Assembly: GCF_004798865.1 (NCBI RefSeq)
Contig: NW_025335761.1
Location: forward strand, 15,056,417 to 15,120,416
From: Varanus komodoensis
Lineage: Eukaryota; Chordata; Lepidosauria; Squamata; Varanidae
Reading direction: 5' to 3'
DNA: 64,000 nt
The position numbers were made by a program, and so were the translations under genes. The notes below the pieces were generated by a model that saw only the letters and a list, made by a program, of their open reading frames with translations, ran no database searches and was not told where the DNA came from. Each line of letters starts with the position of its first letter. Within the stretch, counting starts at the first letter, position 1. Of this stretch, positions 23,591-33,599 are shown one piece after another.

Positions 23591-24460
23591 TGGTGGTCCA
23601 ACTTTTTATACCTCGGGGGTCACATGAAGACTTCAGCATGAAACCCAGGGTCTGCATGATGAATTACATTTCCCTATCATAAATTTAACTCTTGAGCATT
23701 GAACTCCTGAGCACCGTTGTGCTTGTAAGCTGGAGCAGCACTGGGCACACTTGGGTGACCTCTCGGAAGAGCTGCGGCAGCCGAGGGGAGCTGTCCCAGG
23801 AGAGGACCTGCACCAGTGGCACCCTGCCGTGTCCGCCCTGAAGAGGGGCCCCCTCGGAGCCACCTCAGCCTGGCGGGTTCTCTGAAGAGAGGGTCGGACT
23901 GCCTCCTCCGGCTGCGTGGTTCACCTGTAACGTTGCGGGGCAGCATGAAGGAAAGGGGTTGGGCAGACCCTGTGGAAAGAAAGTATGACACAGTGAAGGG
24001 AAGGGGGCATTATGTGAGGTGGGAAGGGGATGGGAGGGGTACGATGCAGTAAAGGGCAGCAGAGGAGGGTCGGGAGCCATCCTCCCACCGCAGGATCCTC
24101 CTCTGGGTGCCAAAGGCGCAGGCACACCAGACAGGCAGAGGGAGAGACAGGCCACACAAGGGTGGACTAGGGCATGGTCTTCCCTGTGACTGCCCACACC
24201 AGCACTGATGCCTTATTACAGAGACAGAGGCTTCCAGTGGGAGTTAATCCCCCACAGCCCAAGCACAGTAACCGCTCCTCTGGGTGCCCCCTTCCTCCCC
24301 TGTTTCTCCTGCCCAGAAATCCTCCCATGTGACCCCCCCCCCCCCCACAGTCCCTTCTTCCTCCTTGGAATTGGAGCATTGGACTCTTGATCATTGAACT
24401 CCCTTCGGTGGAGGGGTCGGGTTAACTCCCACTGAAAGCCTCTGTAAGAAGTGAAGCTGT
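23591..24460. repeat. GC-rich block with inverted repeats
   Basis: Inverted arms CAGAGGCTTCCAGTGGGAGT... (24225-24250) and its near complement (24419-24444) agree at 24 of 26 positions. The likeness continues outward after a 6-bp duplication (ACAGAG) in the left arm. A direct-repeat pair CTCTTGAGCATTGAACTCC (about 23690) and CTCTTGATCATTGAACTCC (about 24384) spans the block. A 14-bp C run lies at 24333-24346. It may be a foldback or hAT-type DNA element with a captured GC-rich interior, but I found no certain target duplication. Confidence 0.45.
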
Positions 24461-24600
24461 AGGAACTGTTCCTTAAAAAACAAGAAATATCTCCCTACTG
24501 AAAACACATCAGACATGGGGCCATTTTGACTGAAGGCGTGGAAAGCAACCAAAAAGCCTTTCTTTGTGCATAGGGCAGAGGAATTGAAATTTAAATGGGG

Positions 24601-24684
24601 ACCCAATCCTATGTGTGTTTAGACAAGTAAATCCTACAACTCCCAGTTTCCTCCCAGCAGCCACTGCCTCCATGCAATTGCACA
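24601..24684. repeat. Palindromic repeat family A, decayed copy
   Basis: CCAATCCTATGTGTGTTTAG, AATCCTACAACTCCCAG and CAATTGCAC near 24684 follow the block order of family A. The hairpin is weak. Confidence 0.35.
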
Positions 24685-24883
24685 AAGGTCACTCACTAAT
24701 GGAAGCCAGCATCCATCCAGAGTCTCCATGCAACCACAAACCCAACTAAGTTAAAGCAACATAGCAGCAATTTTCTTCCATATAAACACAGACCAAAATA
24801 TTTGTTTTTTTTCGGAGAGTTTTAAGACTGATTTTTCCACAACCCAAGATCTGTGTAAGCATGCACACAAACATGTGCGTGGA
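24685..24883. other. Unassigned stretch
   Basis: Nothing recognised. Confidence 0.3.
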
Positions 24884-25391
24884 GACACACACACATACAC
24901 ACACACACGAGCGCCTGCAAGCACATACGGGGTTGGGAAAAAAAACCTATACCCCCTGCAAAGCATAGATGTGGCTAGAATAAAATTCCCAAGCATACTA
25001 CAATTACATACAGGATTGGAAATAAAATCTCAATCCTACAGCTCCCTATCTTCCTCACAAATCCATAAGCACCCCCCAACCATTTAAAAAAATCTAGACA
25101 CTCACAACAATCATCACTTGTTCAGAAATTACACACACACACACACACATATATTACTGATCCACAGCCACCAGAACTGGGGTCTATCAAATCTGCAGTC
25201 ATGCTGCAACCAGAAATGCAATAAAAGAACACCAGTAGCAACAACAGAACAACCCTGGAATAAAATGAAAGGGAAAAAAATGTCCACAGGTGTTCTTGCT
25301 GGCTCCTGTCACAGCAAAGGATGAACATGCAATAATTACATTTGATAAGGCCATTCTCACTCTCTTGTTCTCAACACACACACACACACAA
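24884..25391. repeat. Three CA microsatellites within 0.5 kb
   Basis: Runs of AC/CA dinucleotides lie at 24884-24909, 25131-25149 and 25373-25391, each about 18-26 bp, with unassigned sequence between. Confidence 0.9.
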
Positions 25392-26100
25392 TCACACTCA
25401 AGTCACAAGTGAAATTATAAATCCAAAGCAGCATAGTTTGTGAGGAAAGGGAAGCAGAATGGTGGAGACCTGAGCATCAAAACAGAAAGCAAGCAACTCC
25501 TCCAGCCCCAGACAATCGCATCTTTATTGGCTGGCTCAGCAGCCTGGTCCATTCCCCACCTACATGCTGCTGCTCCATGACCCATGTGCCTTAACTGCTG
25601 TACATCTTGCTTCCTCCTGCTCCTCCTCCTCCAACTGGATCAGCTGGGCTGCTGGGTAAGACAAACCTCCTTGCCTATTTTTTAAATTCTTGCTATTAGA
25701 TCCTATATCTCAGGAGGATTTCCTGATATGGCTGCCCTCCAAGTAAATCCCCCATGTTTTCCTAGCTGGGGAAAGACAACTTGTACTAATGCATGGCTGT
25801 ACCTGCATGATGCAAGAACCAGGAGATGGAGGTTGTAGTCTGATGGTGTTTCTGAGGGCAGTTCAAACTTTGGCAAGGGTCCAGGGGAAAATACGATGCT
25901 CCCTTTTTGTATGAAAGTCACCAGAACCCCTCAGCGTGTTTCATATGCACTTAATTTTGAACTGCTTTGATCTAGTAGAAATGTATTATCTTAATTTGCT
26001 GAAAATATGAGCTTCTACTTGTTTTGCAATCTCTATTATTGTGTCTGTAAGCAGTAATTTACATACATAATCTTTGTTAATACAAAGTTGCAAAGCAATG
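25392..26100. other. Unassigned stretch
   Basis: No gene recognised. 25800-25880 has weak likeness to palindromic family B (GGTTGTAGTCTGATGGTGTT), which I do not call. Confidence 0.3.
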
Positions 26101-26250
26101 GCTAGTGACAGTTTTATATGCATATTCATTAGCTTCCTCATGCAAATTCCCATATGAACCCTGAATACAATATACTAATGGTAGGCTTTTCAATATTTCA
26201 CCATCTACTGTGAAGCTCTTATTAGCTTCTCTTTATTTCTTATGCATTTG
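26101..26250. promoter_or_regulatory. Possible regulatory patch (octamer/homeobox-like motifs)
   Basis: An AT-rich, repeat-free 150 bp with ATGCAAAT (26140-26147, the POU octamer), TATGCATATTCATTAG just before it (about 26117-26132) and TTATGCATTTGCAAA near 26240. Clustered octamer-like words in unique DNA are often seen in conserved enhancers. This is inference from motif content only. Confidence 0.2.
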
Positions 26251-29200
26251 CAAACAGAGAAACACTCAAACTAAGCTGGTGAGGTTGTTTACCTCCGTAA
26301 ACTGGCACATGCAGCTGGGTGTGGGTTTGTTTTGTGTCTATATGATTACGTCGTGGAATTTTGAGTAATTCTGCAAGTCTGAATGCCAGTTTCCAATTCC
26401 AGGCTTTAGGAGGATGTCATCTGCACAAACAGCATTCTGATATACCCAAACGTCTGCAGATGAATGCCACGTTGGAAATGTGGCCCACAACCATTAGCTT
26501 GAGGACCAGCATCCTTCACCAGAATAGGCCGCTGCATCGCCGGTACAAGATGTTTCTGCTTATAAAGATTCTGGATATGTGATGCATGCTAGACTTAATT
26601 TTGAATAATTAAATCCAGCGCACCTGTATGTGCTAGAATAAAGGTGATTCTTTAGTTAGCTTTTGTCCCCCAATCCTGCTGTATACCATTAAAACAGGAC
26701 TGTTGAACCTCCTTCAGTCCATCAACCAAATTCCATTTTGAAGACACGGGGGGCCGGGATGCTGCATTCCCACGGTGGGTGGAACAAAGGCAAAAGGGGT
26801 GGACAAAATTTCTAAAACTGCCAGCATATTTAAGCTTAGATTTCTTACTGCCACTTGTCATGTTGGCCTCTGCAGTCAGGCTTAAAGAGAGTAAGCGAAC
26901 AAGCAGCAATGGCCAGGAGGACTAGGAGCAGGGCCTGAGTCCGTGTGGTGAACAGTGCCCCCGCCCCCCCCGCTCAAGTTCTGGGCCTGGACTGATACCC
27001 AGCAATGGCTACTTGTGATGCCAGCCCTGCTGACAGTGGGGACCTTATCACCCCCGCAAAAAAGCCCCCGTAGTCCAAAGATGCAGAAAGACTGCCTTTG
27101 ATGTTTAATCTCCACGGCATGCTGCCATACAGCTGAGTACCAAAGCGTCTCCGTCGGCCTGCAGACTCCAGCAGTGGCAGTGCAGCTAAAGGGGAGGCGT
27201 GTTTGCTTCCTTGACTTTCCCTCAAGGCTGGGAATGCAGCACTGGCAGTGCCTTCTGCCTCCAGGCAGAGACCTTCCCTCTCCTCATCAAGGTCAGTGTG
27301 ACTGTCCGGTACGTATGCAGCGTACCACTAAGGGGATGTACATTTTGCTAGCCAGCTCGGGGCTGGTGGAGGGTGGGGGGAGCTGCCCGCCCCCCCCCCC
27401 CCCCAGCAGCCTGCTGCATTGCTATGCTGGCTGCAGAAAGAAGCCGCTTCCCTCTGCAGGCAGCCCTCTTGCTATCTCTTCGGGAGTGAGCAGGGAGAGC
27501 CTGCTCCACCTGCCCCCCCCCCCCATTACCTTGAAGATGTTCCTTGTTGCCTCTGCCTGTCAGACTAGTGCTTAACCAAATGGCTTGTTCATTAATTGAA
27601 TTGGGGTTATCTTGATGAGAGACATCCTGTAACTGCATTTTTCTCGAAGTAGAGATGGGCGATCTCTATTCCTTACGCTTCTGCCCCTCCGGCCCTACTA
27701 TCTTCCCTCCTCTCCCCTCTTCCCTCTGTACAGTATAGCACTCTGTGTCTCCATACTTACTGCTCCTAGATGACCTGCCAGAGGCCCAGAGAGTCCCCCA
27801 CCTGTGCTTCACTTCCATGCAGAAAGCAAAGGTTGGTCAAGGGCCTAGCTTACAAGTTTCGTGCAAATGTAGCAGGTAGCAAAATCTCATCCATGACATT
27901 CCTCCTTTCTTGCAATTCAACCTCCCAAAGGGACTTTCTCCTGTATGGGATTTCAACTTGGTGCATTTCCTGCAGAAAGGCTGCAGGTTTGAAAAGGCCA
28001 AGCAGCCCCTCCTGCCACTTCTCTGCACCAAACTGCCCCTTTATTTCTCCAAGCTGTTTTCCTTTGCACATCTGGACAACCCTCAGCCACTCACCCCACT
28101 ACTCAAGCCATCTCATCCCCTTTCAGCGCCTCCATCCTTGCACACTGGGCTGTGGTGGGTGAGTGGAAGGCTGTGTGTGGGCAGGGGGAGACAGTGAACA
28201 ATCTCACTCGGTCACCGAGGACTTGCGTGTGGACCGTGTGGCCCACGGTGGGACTGCTGTTTTAATTGGCTCTTTTCACACTGTGTCTCTTCGGGGCCAA
28301 AGGAGACCTGGCACATCACCGTGTGTCTCTTCCCCCATGATGTTTTTCTGTTTGTTTTTCAGATGAAAACAGAGCAGAGGAAGGGAGGGTCTGCTTAAGC
28401 TTTTCTCATCCTGCCAGTTTTCTACTCCAATAACACACACATGAACATGCCAAACGGCCTGTCTCCTAGCAAACAGAAAAGACACAAGGCCTGGGACCAT
28501 GCATCTTTCCCCCTGAATGGGGGAGCAGCTGAAGGGTTTCAAACTCATAAGCAGCAAAAACAAAGAATTCTGGAGAGGGCTTTTTGTTCAAATATGCGTG
28601 CTCCAAGGGCTAGTTTTTTATTTTTTTAAAAAGAACAACCCTTTGGAAAAATCAATAGCTAAAACTATTCAGCTCGTGAAACGGGCAGAGTATTGTTTCA
28701 CTCAGGAAATCATGCACTAATTAAAGAATTCTGTGAATTGGAAAAAGTACTTCTGAGTTCATGTATTAAGCAGGCCTTTACCTATTGTAGAAATCAGGCA
28801 GGTACTTTCCTTGATTCGTAAGTCTTAACTTGTGGGGTATAAAAATAGGGAGAAGTGTTACCAGTATCAGGAATGAAAGCGCAGTTATATCATCGGCTTC
28901 TGCCAAACGGAGCATGTGCTGCCTGGCTTTGCATTGCTCAGCAACCCAGCAAGGGTAACAGTACATGGTGGTTGTTACATGGTGCAAAGCTGTGCTATTT
29001 CTCACACCGTGCCTTGTTCATGGGCAACAAGCTGTTTGACGAGCCAGGCAACCAACCCCATCATGGATACAGGGAACTGGTGAGCAAGCTTCTTGGTAAA
29101 AGTGGGAAAATCCCTGACTTCTCTAGCCAAGCTCAGCTAAGTCACCAAGAATGACAGCCCTCCCATCAGTTCCCAAGTGGTACTTTGGAGTGGGCAGCAC

Positions 29201-29584
29201 TTTGTCTGTGCCTTCCACTGTGATTGCAAGCACTTTTGTGCTTGTGTCCTTTTTTTGCCTGCTCTATCCATTGCTTTTCTTTTTTGGAGACTGCGAAAAG
29301 CACGGGCGCAAGGCTGACTAAATCAAACTCTCCTCGACCCAAAAACATTTGCACATATTTGGGGGTGCCTGCTTTTAGAGGAGTGATAGACCAGTGACAG
29401 CCCCTCCAATTTCCCTCTTGGACACATGGAAGGGGCTGTTATTAGCTGTCATTTTGGAGCTAGATTTTTGGCAGCTCTTAATCATTCAGTAAAAACTGCT
29501 TTTTACATATTGCAGTGAAAAATGAGGACCTTTGTGTGCATGAATTCTGTATCATACATGGTTTAGAGCAGCTTTTCATAGTCT
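26251..29584. other. Unassigned stretch with C runs
   Basis: No gene recognised. 26940-28200 is GC-richer than average. C runs lie at 27390-27404 (15 bp) and about 27512-27524. A 73-codon open frame at 26361-26582 follows an AG at about 26399-26400, but I do not recognise it. Confidence 0.35.
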
Positions 29585-29673
29585 CATGTCTTCCAGATAT
29601 ATTTTGAACTGCAACTTCTAGCATTCCTGATCATTGCCCATCATGGCTGAAGCTGAACAACACATTGGAGAAT
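29585..29673. repeat. Palindromic repeat family B, decayed copy
   Basis: TCTTCCAGATATATTTTGAA, CTGCAACTTCTAGCATTCCT and CATCATGGCTGAAGC follow the family B wording ('CTCCAGATGTTTTGGACTAC', then 'AACTCCCAGCATTCCTGACC'). Strongly decayed. Confidence 0.4.
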
Positions 29674-30049
29674 TTTATTTTAGTCATTGTTCAACAATTG
29701 ACTTTCCTTTCAAGACTTAGCAGATTTCATCTGATTTTTTTTGTCTGCTGCATTTTCATATAAAAGCAGTTCAAATTTATATAGTGCTTACTGAGCACTT
29801 CACACTTGCGTGCAAATTCAATCTATCAATAACTTGCAGAGTTTTAAAATCATGTAATTATCTAATAATATGTAAGCTGTTGGCTATTGTGTTGGCATTA
29901 AGTAGTCACAGATTTGAGCTTTTCCATGTGTGTTCTTAAAGATGATTGGTTATCAAGAGTTCTTAAAGAGTTGGTTATCAAAGGAAAAGTATTAATGATC
30001 TGGATTTGTCGATGCTTGTCTACTGTACTAAATGATAACTAAGTTGGAG
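29674..30049. other. Unassigned AT-rich stretch
   Basis: No element recognised. A short local duplication around GTTCTTAAAGA and GGTTATCAA occurs near 29930-29980. Confidence 0.35.
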
Positions 30050-30260
30050 AGTTTGACTGGGACTTGGAAGTTCTGGATCCTGTTCCCCCTCAGCCATGCA
30101 GCTCTTTAGATGTCTCTGGGCAAGTCACTGCCTCTCAGTCTAACCTATCTCAAAGGGCTGCTGTTGTGAAGATAAAATGGAGAGGAGGAGAACCTTGCAG
30201 GCCACTTTGGATTCCCTGAAAGGGGAAACAGCAGGGCATAAACGTAATGCTATGATAATT
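30050..30260 (+). mobile_element. MIR/CORE-like tRNA SINE
   Basis: GACTTGGAAGTTCTGGATCC, then CAGCCATGCAGCTCTTTAGA, TGGGCAAGTCACTGCCTCTC, TCTAACCTATCTCAAAGGGC and GGCCACTTTGGATTCC match the head, core and 3' order of the SINE at 6192. Confidence 0.82.
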
Positions 30261-30283
30261 AAAATATGTTAAATTTATCTGAC

Positions 30284-30460
30284 AGTCCGTGTGCTATAGT
30301 GGTGAGCTTGTTGGACTGGGGACCCAGGAGATCCAGCTTCTAGTCCCCAGTTGGCCATGAAGCTCACTGGATGACTCTGGATGTGAGGATAAATGTACCT
30401 ATGTAAGTCACTTAAGGCAGAATATAAATAAAATATTATTATCATTAGTAATAATAATAG
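30284..30460 (+). mobile_element. MIR/CORE-like tRNA SINE with internal deletion
   Basis: GTGCTATAGTGGTGAGCTTG, TTGGACTGGGGACCCAGGAG, TCTAGTCCCCAGTTGGCCAT and GAAGCTCACTGGATGACTCT give the tRNA head and core. The middle 'CTCTCAGCCTAACC' part is missing before AGGCAGAATATAAATAAAAT and an ATT/AAT-rich tail. It lies only ~25 bp after the preceding SINE. Confidence 0.82.
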
Positions 30461-31345
30461 TTCAGAAAAATGCAACAAAATGAGAATACTGTTAAACTAA
30501 AAATTAAAGTATAGTATAATGGTATAAAATAAAAATAAGTTGAAGAAGAAAACTTTATTAAACACCACTCCAGTATGAAAATGACTTCACAGAACATTAA
30601 GGCACTAAAAAAACTTGCTGAAATATTTACTGGTAAGTTGGTAACAAAGCATATGTCACATACCCCAAAAGTAGAAGAGCTAAATCCATGCAGTGATGTT
30701 TCTTTTCCAGATCCTGAGTTAAGCCAAGCAAACACTTTGAGCCTTGTAAATATGACAAAAGGTCTGGGTTGGAAGAAAGTATTGATAAATTCCCAGTTAT
30801 ACATGTTCAGCCGCCACAATTCCCAGACTTGTTTGTACTCTGCCAATCATTAGTGCCTTTCCATTCCTAATTTTAGAAAACACTTGCTAGGCAAAACAAG
30901 TTATTTTTAAGCTGACTCCTTTCTTAACTGGAATCTTTCTATGGACTCAAGAGTTTAGTTATGCGGGAGATTCGGGGGATGGCTTCTGTCATTCACAAAC
31001 CGTCTGGAGTGTCTTACGGAGGCTTCTCTTATTGACACTTAACATTCTATAAATCACCACTCATTTTAGAACTGAATTAGTCATAACATTGAAGTGTGAA
31101 ATGATCTCCATTTCAAAGCCTGCTGAATTCCCTCCTCCCCTTCTGTCACCTCCCACTGGGGGAGGTCTCATGCCAGGGTGATGGGAAGCACTTTGTTCCC
31201 TTTAATCATAGAAGTCTGACAACTTTAGCATCATTTATAAGACAGTTGGAGAAATGGCACCAACTTGCACACTTGAAGGCAACAGTGTGCCCGGGATGCA
31301 GGTCTCTGAGATTAGGAGGTTTAGGAAATATGTTTATGTGGGGAA
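30461..31345. other. Unassigned stretch
   Basis: No gene recognised. An overlapping pair of open frames near 30445-30853 has no known signature. Confidence 0.35.
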
Positions 31346-31705
31346 TAACACAGAAACAGAGCAAGTCAGAAGGGGCCTCCAGGGCCATCTAGTCTGACCC
31401 CCTGGTCCAGCTGGCTCCGCTCATGACATGCCACCATATGCATGTCTAGCCTATCTTTGAACACCCTCAGCGATGGGGCCTCAACTACTTCCCATGGAAG
31501 CCCATTCCATACCTTCAGGGTCCTAACTGTCAGGAAATACTTTCTGGCATCCAAATTGAACCTTGGTTCCCTGAGCTTTGCTCCATTAGAGCTCGTCCTA
31601 CCCTCCTCCACAGGGGAGAACAGATCACTACCCACCTCCATGTGACACCCCCTCACATACCTGTATGCCGCCAACAGATCCCCTCTGAGTCTCCTCTGAG
31701 ACCCT
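31346..31705 (-). mobile_element. CR1 LINE 3' end (subfamily with GTTTCTGTG tail)
   Basis: Minus strand: the C-terminal wording EPRFNLDARKYFLTVRTLKV, WNGLPWEVVEAPSLRVFKDR is followed by GGTCAGACTAGATGGCCCTG and a TTCTGTG tail. This is the CR1 ORF2 end plus 3' UTR. The same text recurs at 36172-36590 and 40251-40387, so all three belong to one subfamily. The C-terminal frame is still open over ~100 codons. Confidence 0.9.
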
Positions 31706-31747
31706 GTGGCCTTTTCCTTTCCAGATCCTGAACTGGTTTCAGAATTG

Positions 31748-31975
31748 AGGGACCATGTGATGTAGCAATCTGAGTGTCACAAGCTGCAAGACCTGAGTTC
31801 AAATTCTCAGTTAGCCATGCAGTTCACTGAGTAACCCTGGACCAGTCATAATCTCGCTGCCTGATTTACCTCATAGCATTGTTGCAAGACTAAAATGTGT
31901 GAGTGCATCCGCTTCTGGGGAGATGGAGGATTGGTTTACGAAAGGGCAGAATATGATGTTCTAACAATGAAATAC
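31748..31975 (+). mobile_element. MIR/CORE-like tRNA SINE
   Basis: GGACCATGTGATGTAGCAAT, GAGTTCAAATTCTCAG (B box), TTAGCCATGCAGTTCACTGA, CCCTGGACCAGTCATAATCT and TTTACCTCATAGCATTGTTG match the SINE layout. The 3' end near AAAGGGCAGAATATG is truncated. Confidence 0.82.
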
Positions 31976-32234
31976 TGTAGGGCTGGTGGGGGTTGAGTCT
32001 TATGCAGAACCATAGGAACAAGAATGAACTGGGCATGTTCAGCCTTGAGAAGAGAAGACTGAGGGGGGCAGGTATCACTTTATAAGTACCTAAAGGCTGT
32101 CACAAAGAGGAAGAACAAGATCTCGTCTTGCTCATACCAGAATGTAGGACACAGAATAATCAGCTCAAGTTGTGACAACCCAGATTCAGGCTAGATATCA
32201 GGAGCAATATGACAGTGGAACCAGCTGCCTAGAG

Positions 32235-32409
32235 TTCCAGGCCAAGACCTTTTTATTTAAACGTTATTTTAACTGTTGATTTTATTTATTGATTTTAAGT
32301 CTGTTGCCAGGATGTCTCCAGTGTTTTATGTATTTTGTACAGAAATATTTATTTATGTAGTGGAAGCCGCCCCAAGGCTTATGCGAATGGGATGGCATAC
32401 AAGTTGTCC

Positions 32410-32410
<1 letters not shown>
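32235..32410 (+). mobile_element. L2-like LINE 3' end nested in CR1
   Basis: CAGGCCAAGACCTTTTTATT, TAAACGTTATTTTAACTG, then AAGCCGCCCCAAGGCTTATG and GGCATACAAGTTGTCCAGAT reproduce the 3' UTR of the copy at 2835-3030. It inserted into the CR1 copy above, and its tail runs directly into the GATA repeat. Confidence 0.85.

Positions 32411-32460
<50 letters not shown>
32411..32460. repeat. (GATA)n microsatellite, about 12.5 units
   Basis: Uninterrupted GATA units over 50 bp. They start exactly where the L2-like tail ends and stop where the host CR1 text resumes, so the array probably grew out of the LINE tail. Confidence 0.97.
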
Positions 32461-32606
32461 AAGGTGGTGGACTCTCCCACACTAGAGACATTCAAAAAGA
32501 AACCAGGCAGCCATCTGAGTGGGATGGTGTAACCTGGTGTCCTGCAACAGCAGGGGGTGGGACCCAGTGGCCTTCATGGCCCCTTCCAACTCTACTATTC
32601 TATGAA

Positions 32607-33218
32607 GAATGTCATATCTAAGCATATTCCAAACTGGGCTAAGCTATGTGTGATGCTGAGTTGCATGTAGTTTCCCACTTTTTTCTTCTTTTTTAAATAC
32701 AACTGGGAATACTGTAATCTGAAGCGTGTATGGTGGCAGTCTTGCTTGCGCGCTTGCTTGCTCTCACAAATAGAGGGAGAGAGGAAAAGATACTAGCTTG
32801 GATCCCAAAAACTTCCTTCCATAGACGGTAGGGCTCTTTCCACCCGCAGAAGGCTTCCAATCCAGTGGTACATTTCTGCTGGTAGAATAAGGAACATGGT
32901 GTTCTTCACTCATTCTTCCCTCTCACTGCAGTCCCCTATTCTGCTCCCTGAAAATGTGCTCTGGAGGGACAAGCTACCTTCTAGCACAGGAGAGGAGATG
33001 ATGCTTGGGGGTGCAAAGTAAGGGGAGAATCTGCAAAATCCCCTCTTTCCATTGACTGGAACATACTGAGCAGAACTGAGGCAAAGAAGCTTGATCCAAC
33101 CTACTGATAGCAGTGTGTGATTGCCATCCCAGGTATGTATGGAAGGAAGCCACAACCAATCCCGCTTCCCAATTTATGTCCCAGTATGATACATGAGGTG
33201 ATGCTTTCCCAGCTTAGT
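32607..33218. other. Unassigned stretch
   Basis: Nothing recognised. Confidence 0.35.
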
Positions 33219-33372
33219 GCTTAAGCCAACCTCCACCAACCTGATATCCTCCAGATGTTTTGGATTTCTAGTCCAAAGCCAGTCCCAGCTGGCATGGCCA
33301 ACAGTCAGGAATATTGAGAGTTATTCTCCAGAACACCTGGGAGGCAGCAGTTTTGGTAAGGCTGGCTTAAGC
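33219..33372. repeat. Palindromic repeat family B, most complete copy
   Basis: Ends GCTTAAGCCAAC (33219-33230) and GCTGGCTTAAGC (33361-33372) are inverted repeats with one mismatch. Inside are TCCTCCAGATGTTTTGGAT, a central CCCAGCTGGCATGGCCAAC and CCAGAACACCTGGGAGG. The 154-bp unit is an imperfect palindrome that fits a short MITE. Weaker relatives lie at 29585, 43683, 44363 and 53880. Confidence 0.65.
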
Positions 33373-33439
33373 AAATGCTTATTTTTAGAAAAGTCAAGGT
33401 ATAAGTCATTTCACTTCCAAAGGGGTTTAACTATTTAAT

Positions 33440-33595
33440 AATACTCTTTTAGTTGAATTTCACGATTATATTTTAAACTTTTATGTAATCATTGAAGTAA
33501 TTTTATTGCTGATGTTTTTATTATGGTTTTAGTATATAATTTTTGTAATCTACTTTGATTTATTAAGACAAGTGTAATAAACAAATCTTATACTT
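33440..33595 (+). mobile_element. Possible L2-like LINE 3' end
   Basis: TTTTATTGCTGATGTTTTTA, TTTTTGTAATCTACTTTGAT and TAAGACAAGTGTAATAAACA have the shape of an L2-like terminal block and tail. Decayed. Confidence 0.4.
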
Positions 33596-33599
33596 TTAA

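Larger units (their letters stand above)
32023..32606 (+). mobile_element. CR1 LINE 3' end, split by an L2-like insertion
   Basis: GAACTGGGCATGTTCAGCCT, GAGAAGAGAAGACTGAGGGG and GGAACCAGCTGCCTAGAG end at about 32234. The CR1 text resumes at 32462 with AGGTGGTGGACTCTCCC and runs to GGCCCCTTCCAACTCTACTA, TTCTATGAA. The break falls inside the well-known 'CTGCCTAGAGAGGTGGTGGA' stretch, so the two parts are clearly one insertion interrupted later. Confidence 0.92.

Noticed and set aside
23633-24394. Coding exons or CpG-island promoter in the GC-rich block
   Set aside because: Frames are open on both strands because of GC content, no domain is recognised, and inverted repeats suggest a repeat element.
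26361-26582. Possible exon after an AG near 26400
   Set aside because: The pyrimidine tract is weak, and the encoded peptide has no recognised family.
32411-32460. CRISPR-like array
   Set aside because: The repeats are a 4-bp microsatellite without spacers; likewise the 29-bp units at 8332-8418 are contiguous with no spacers.
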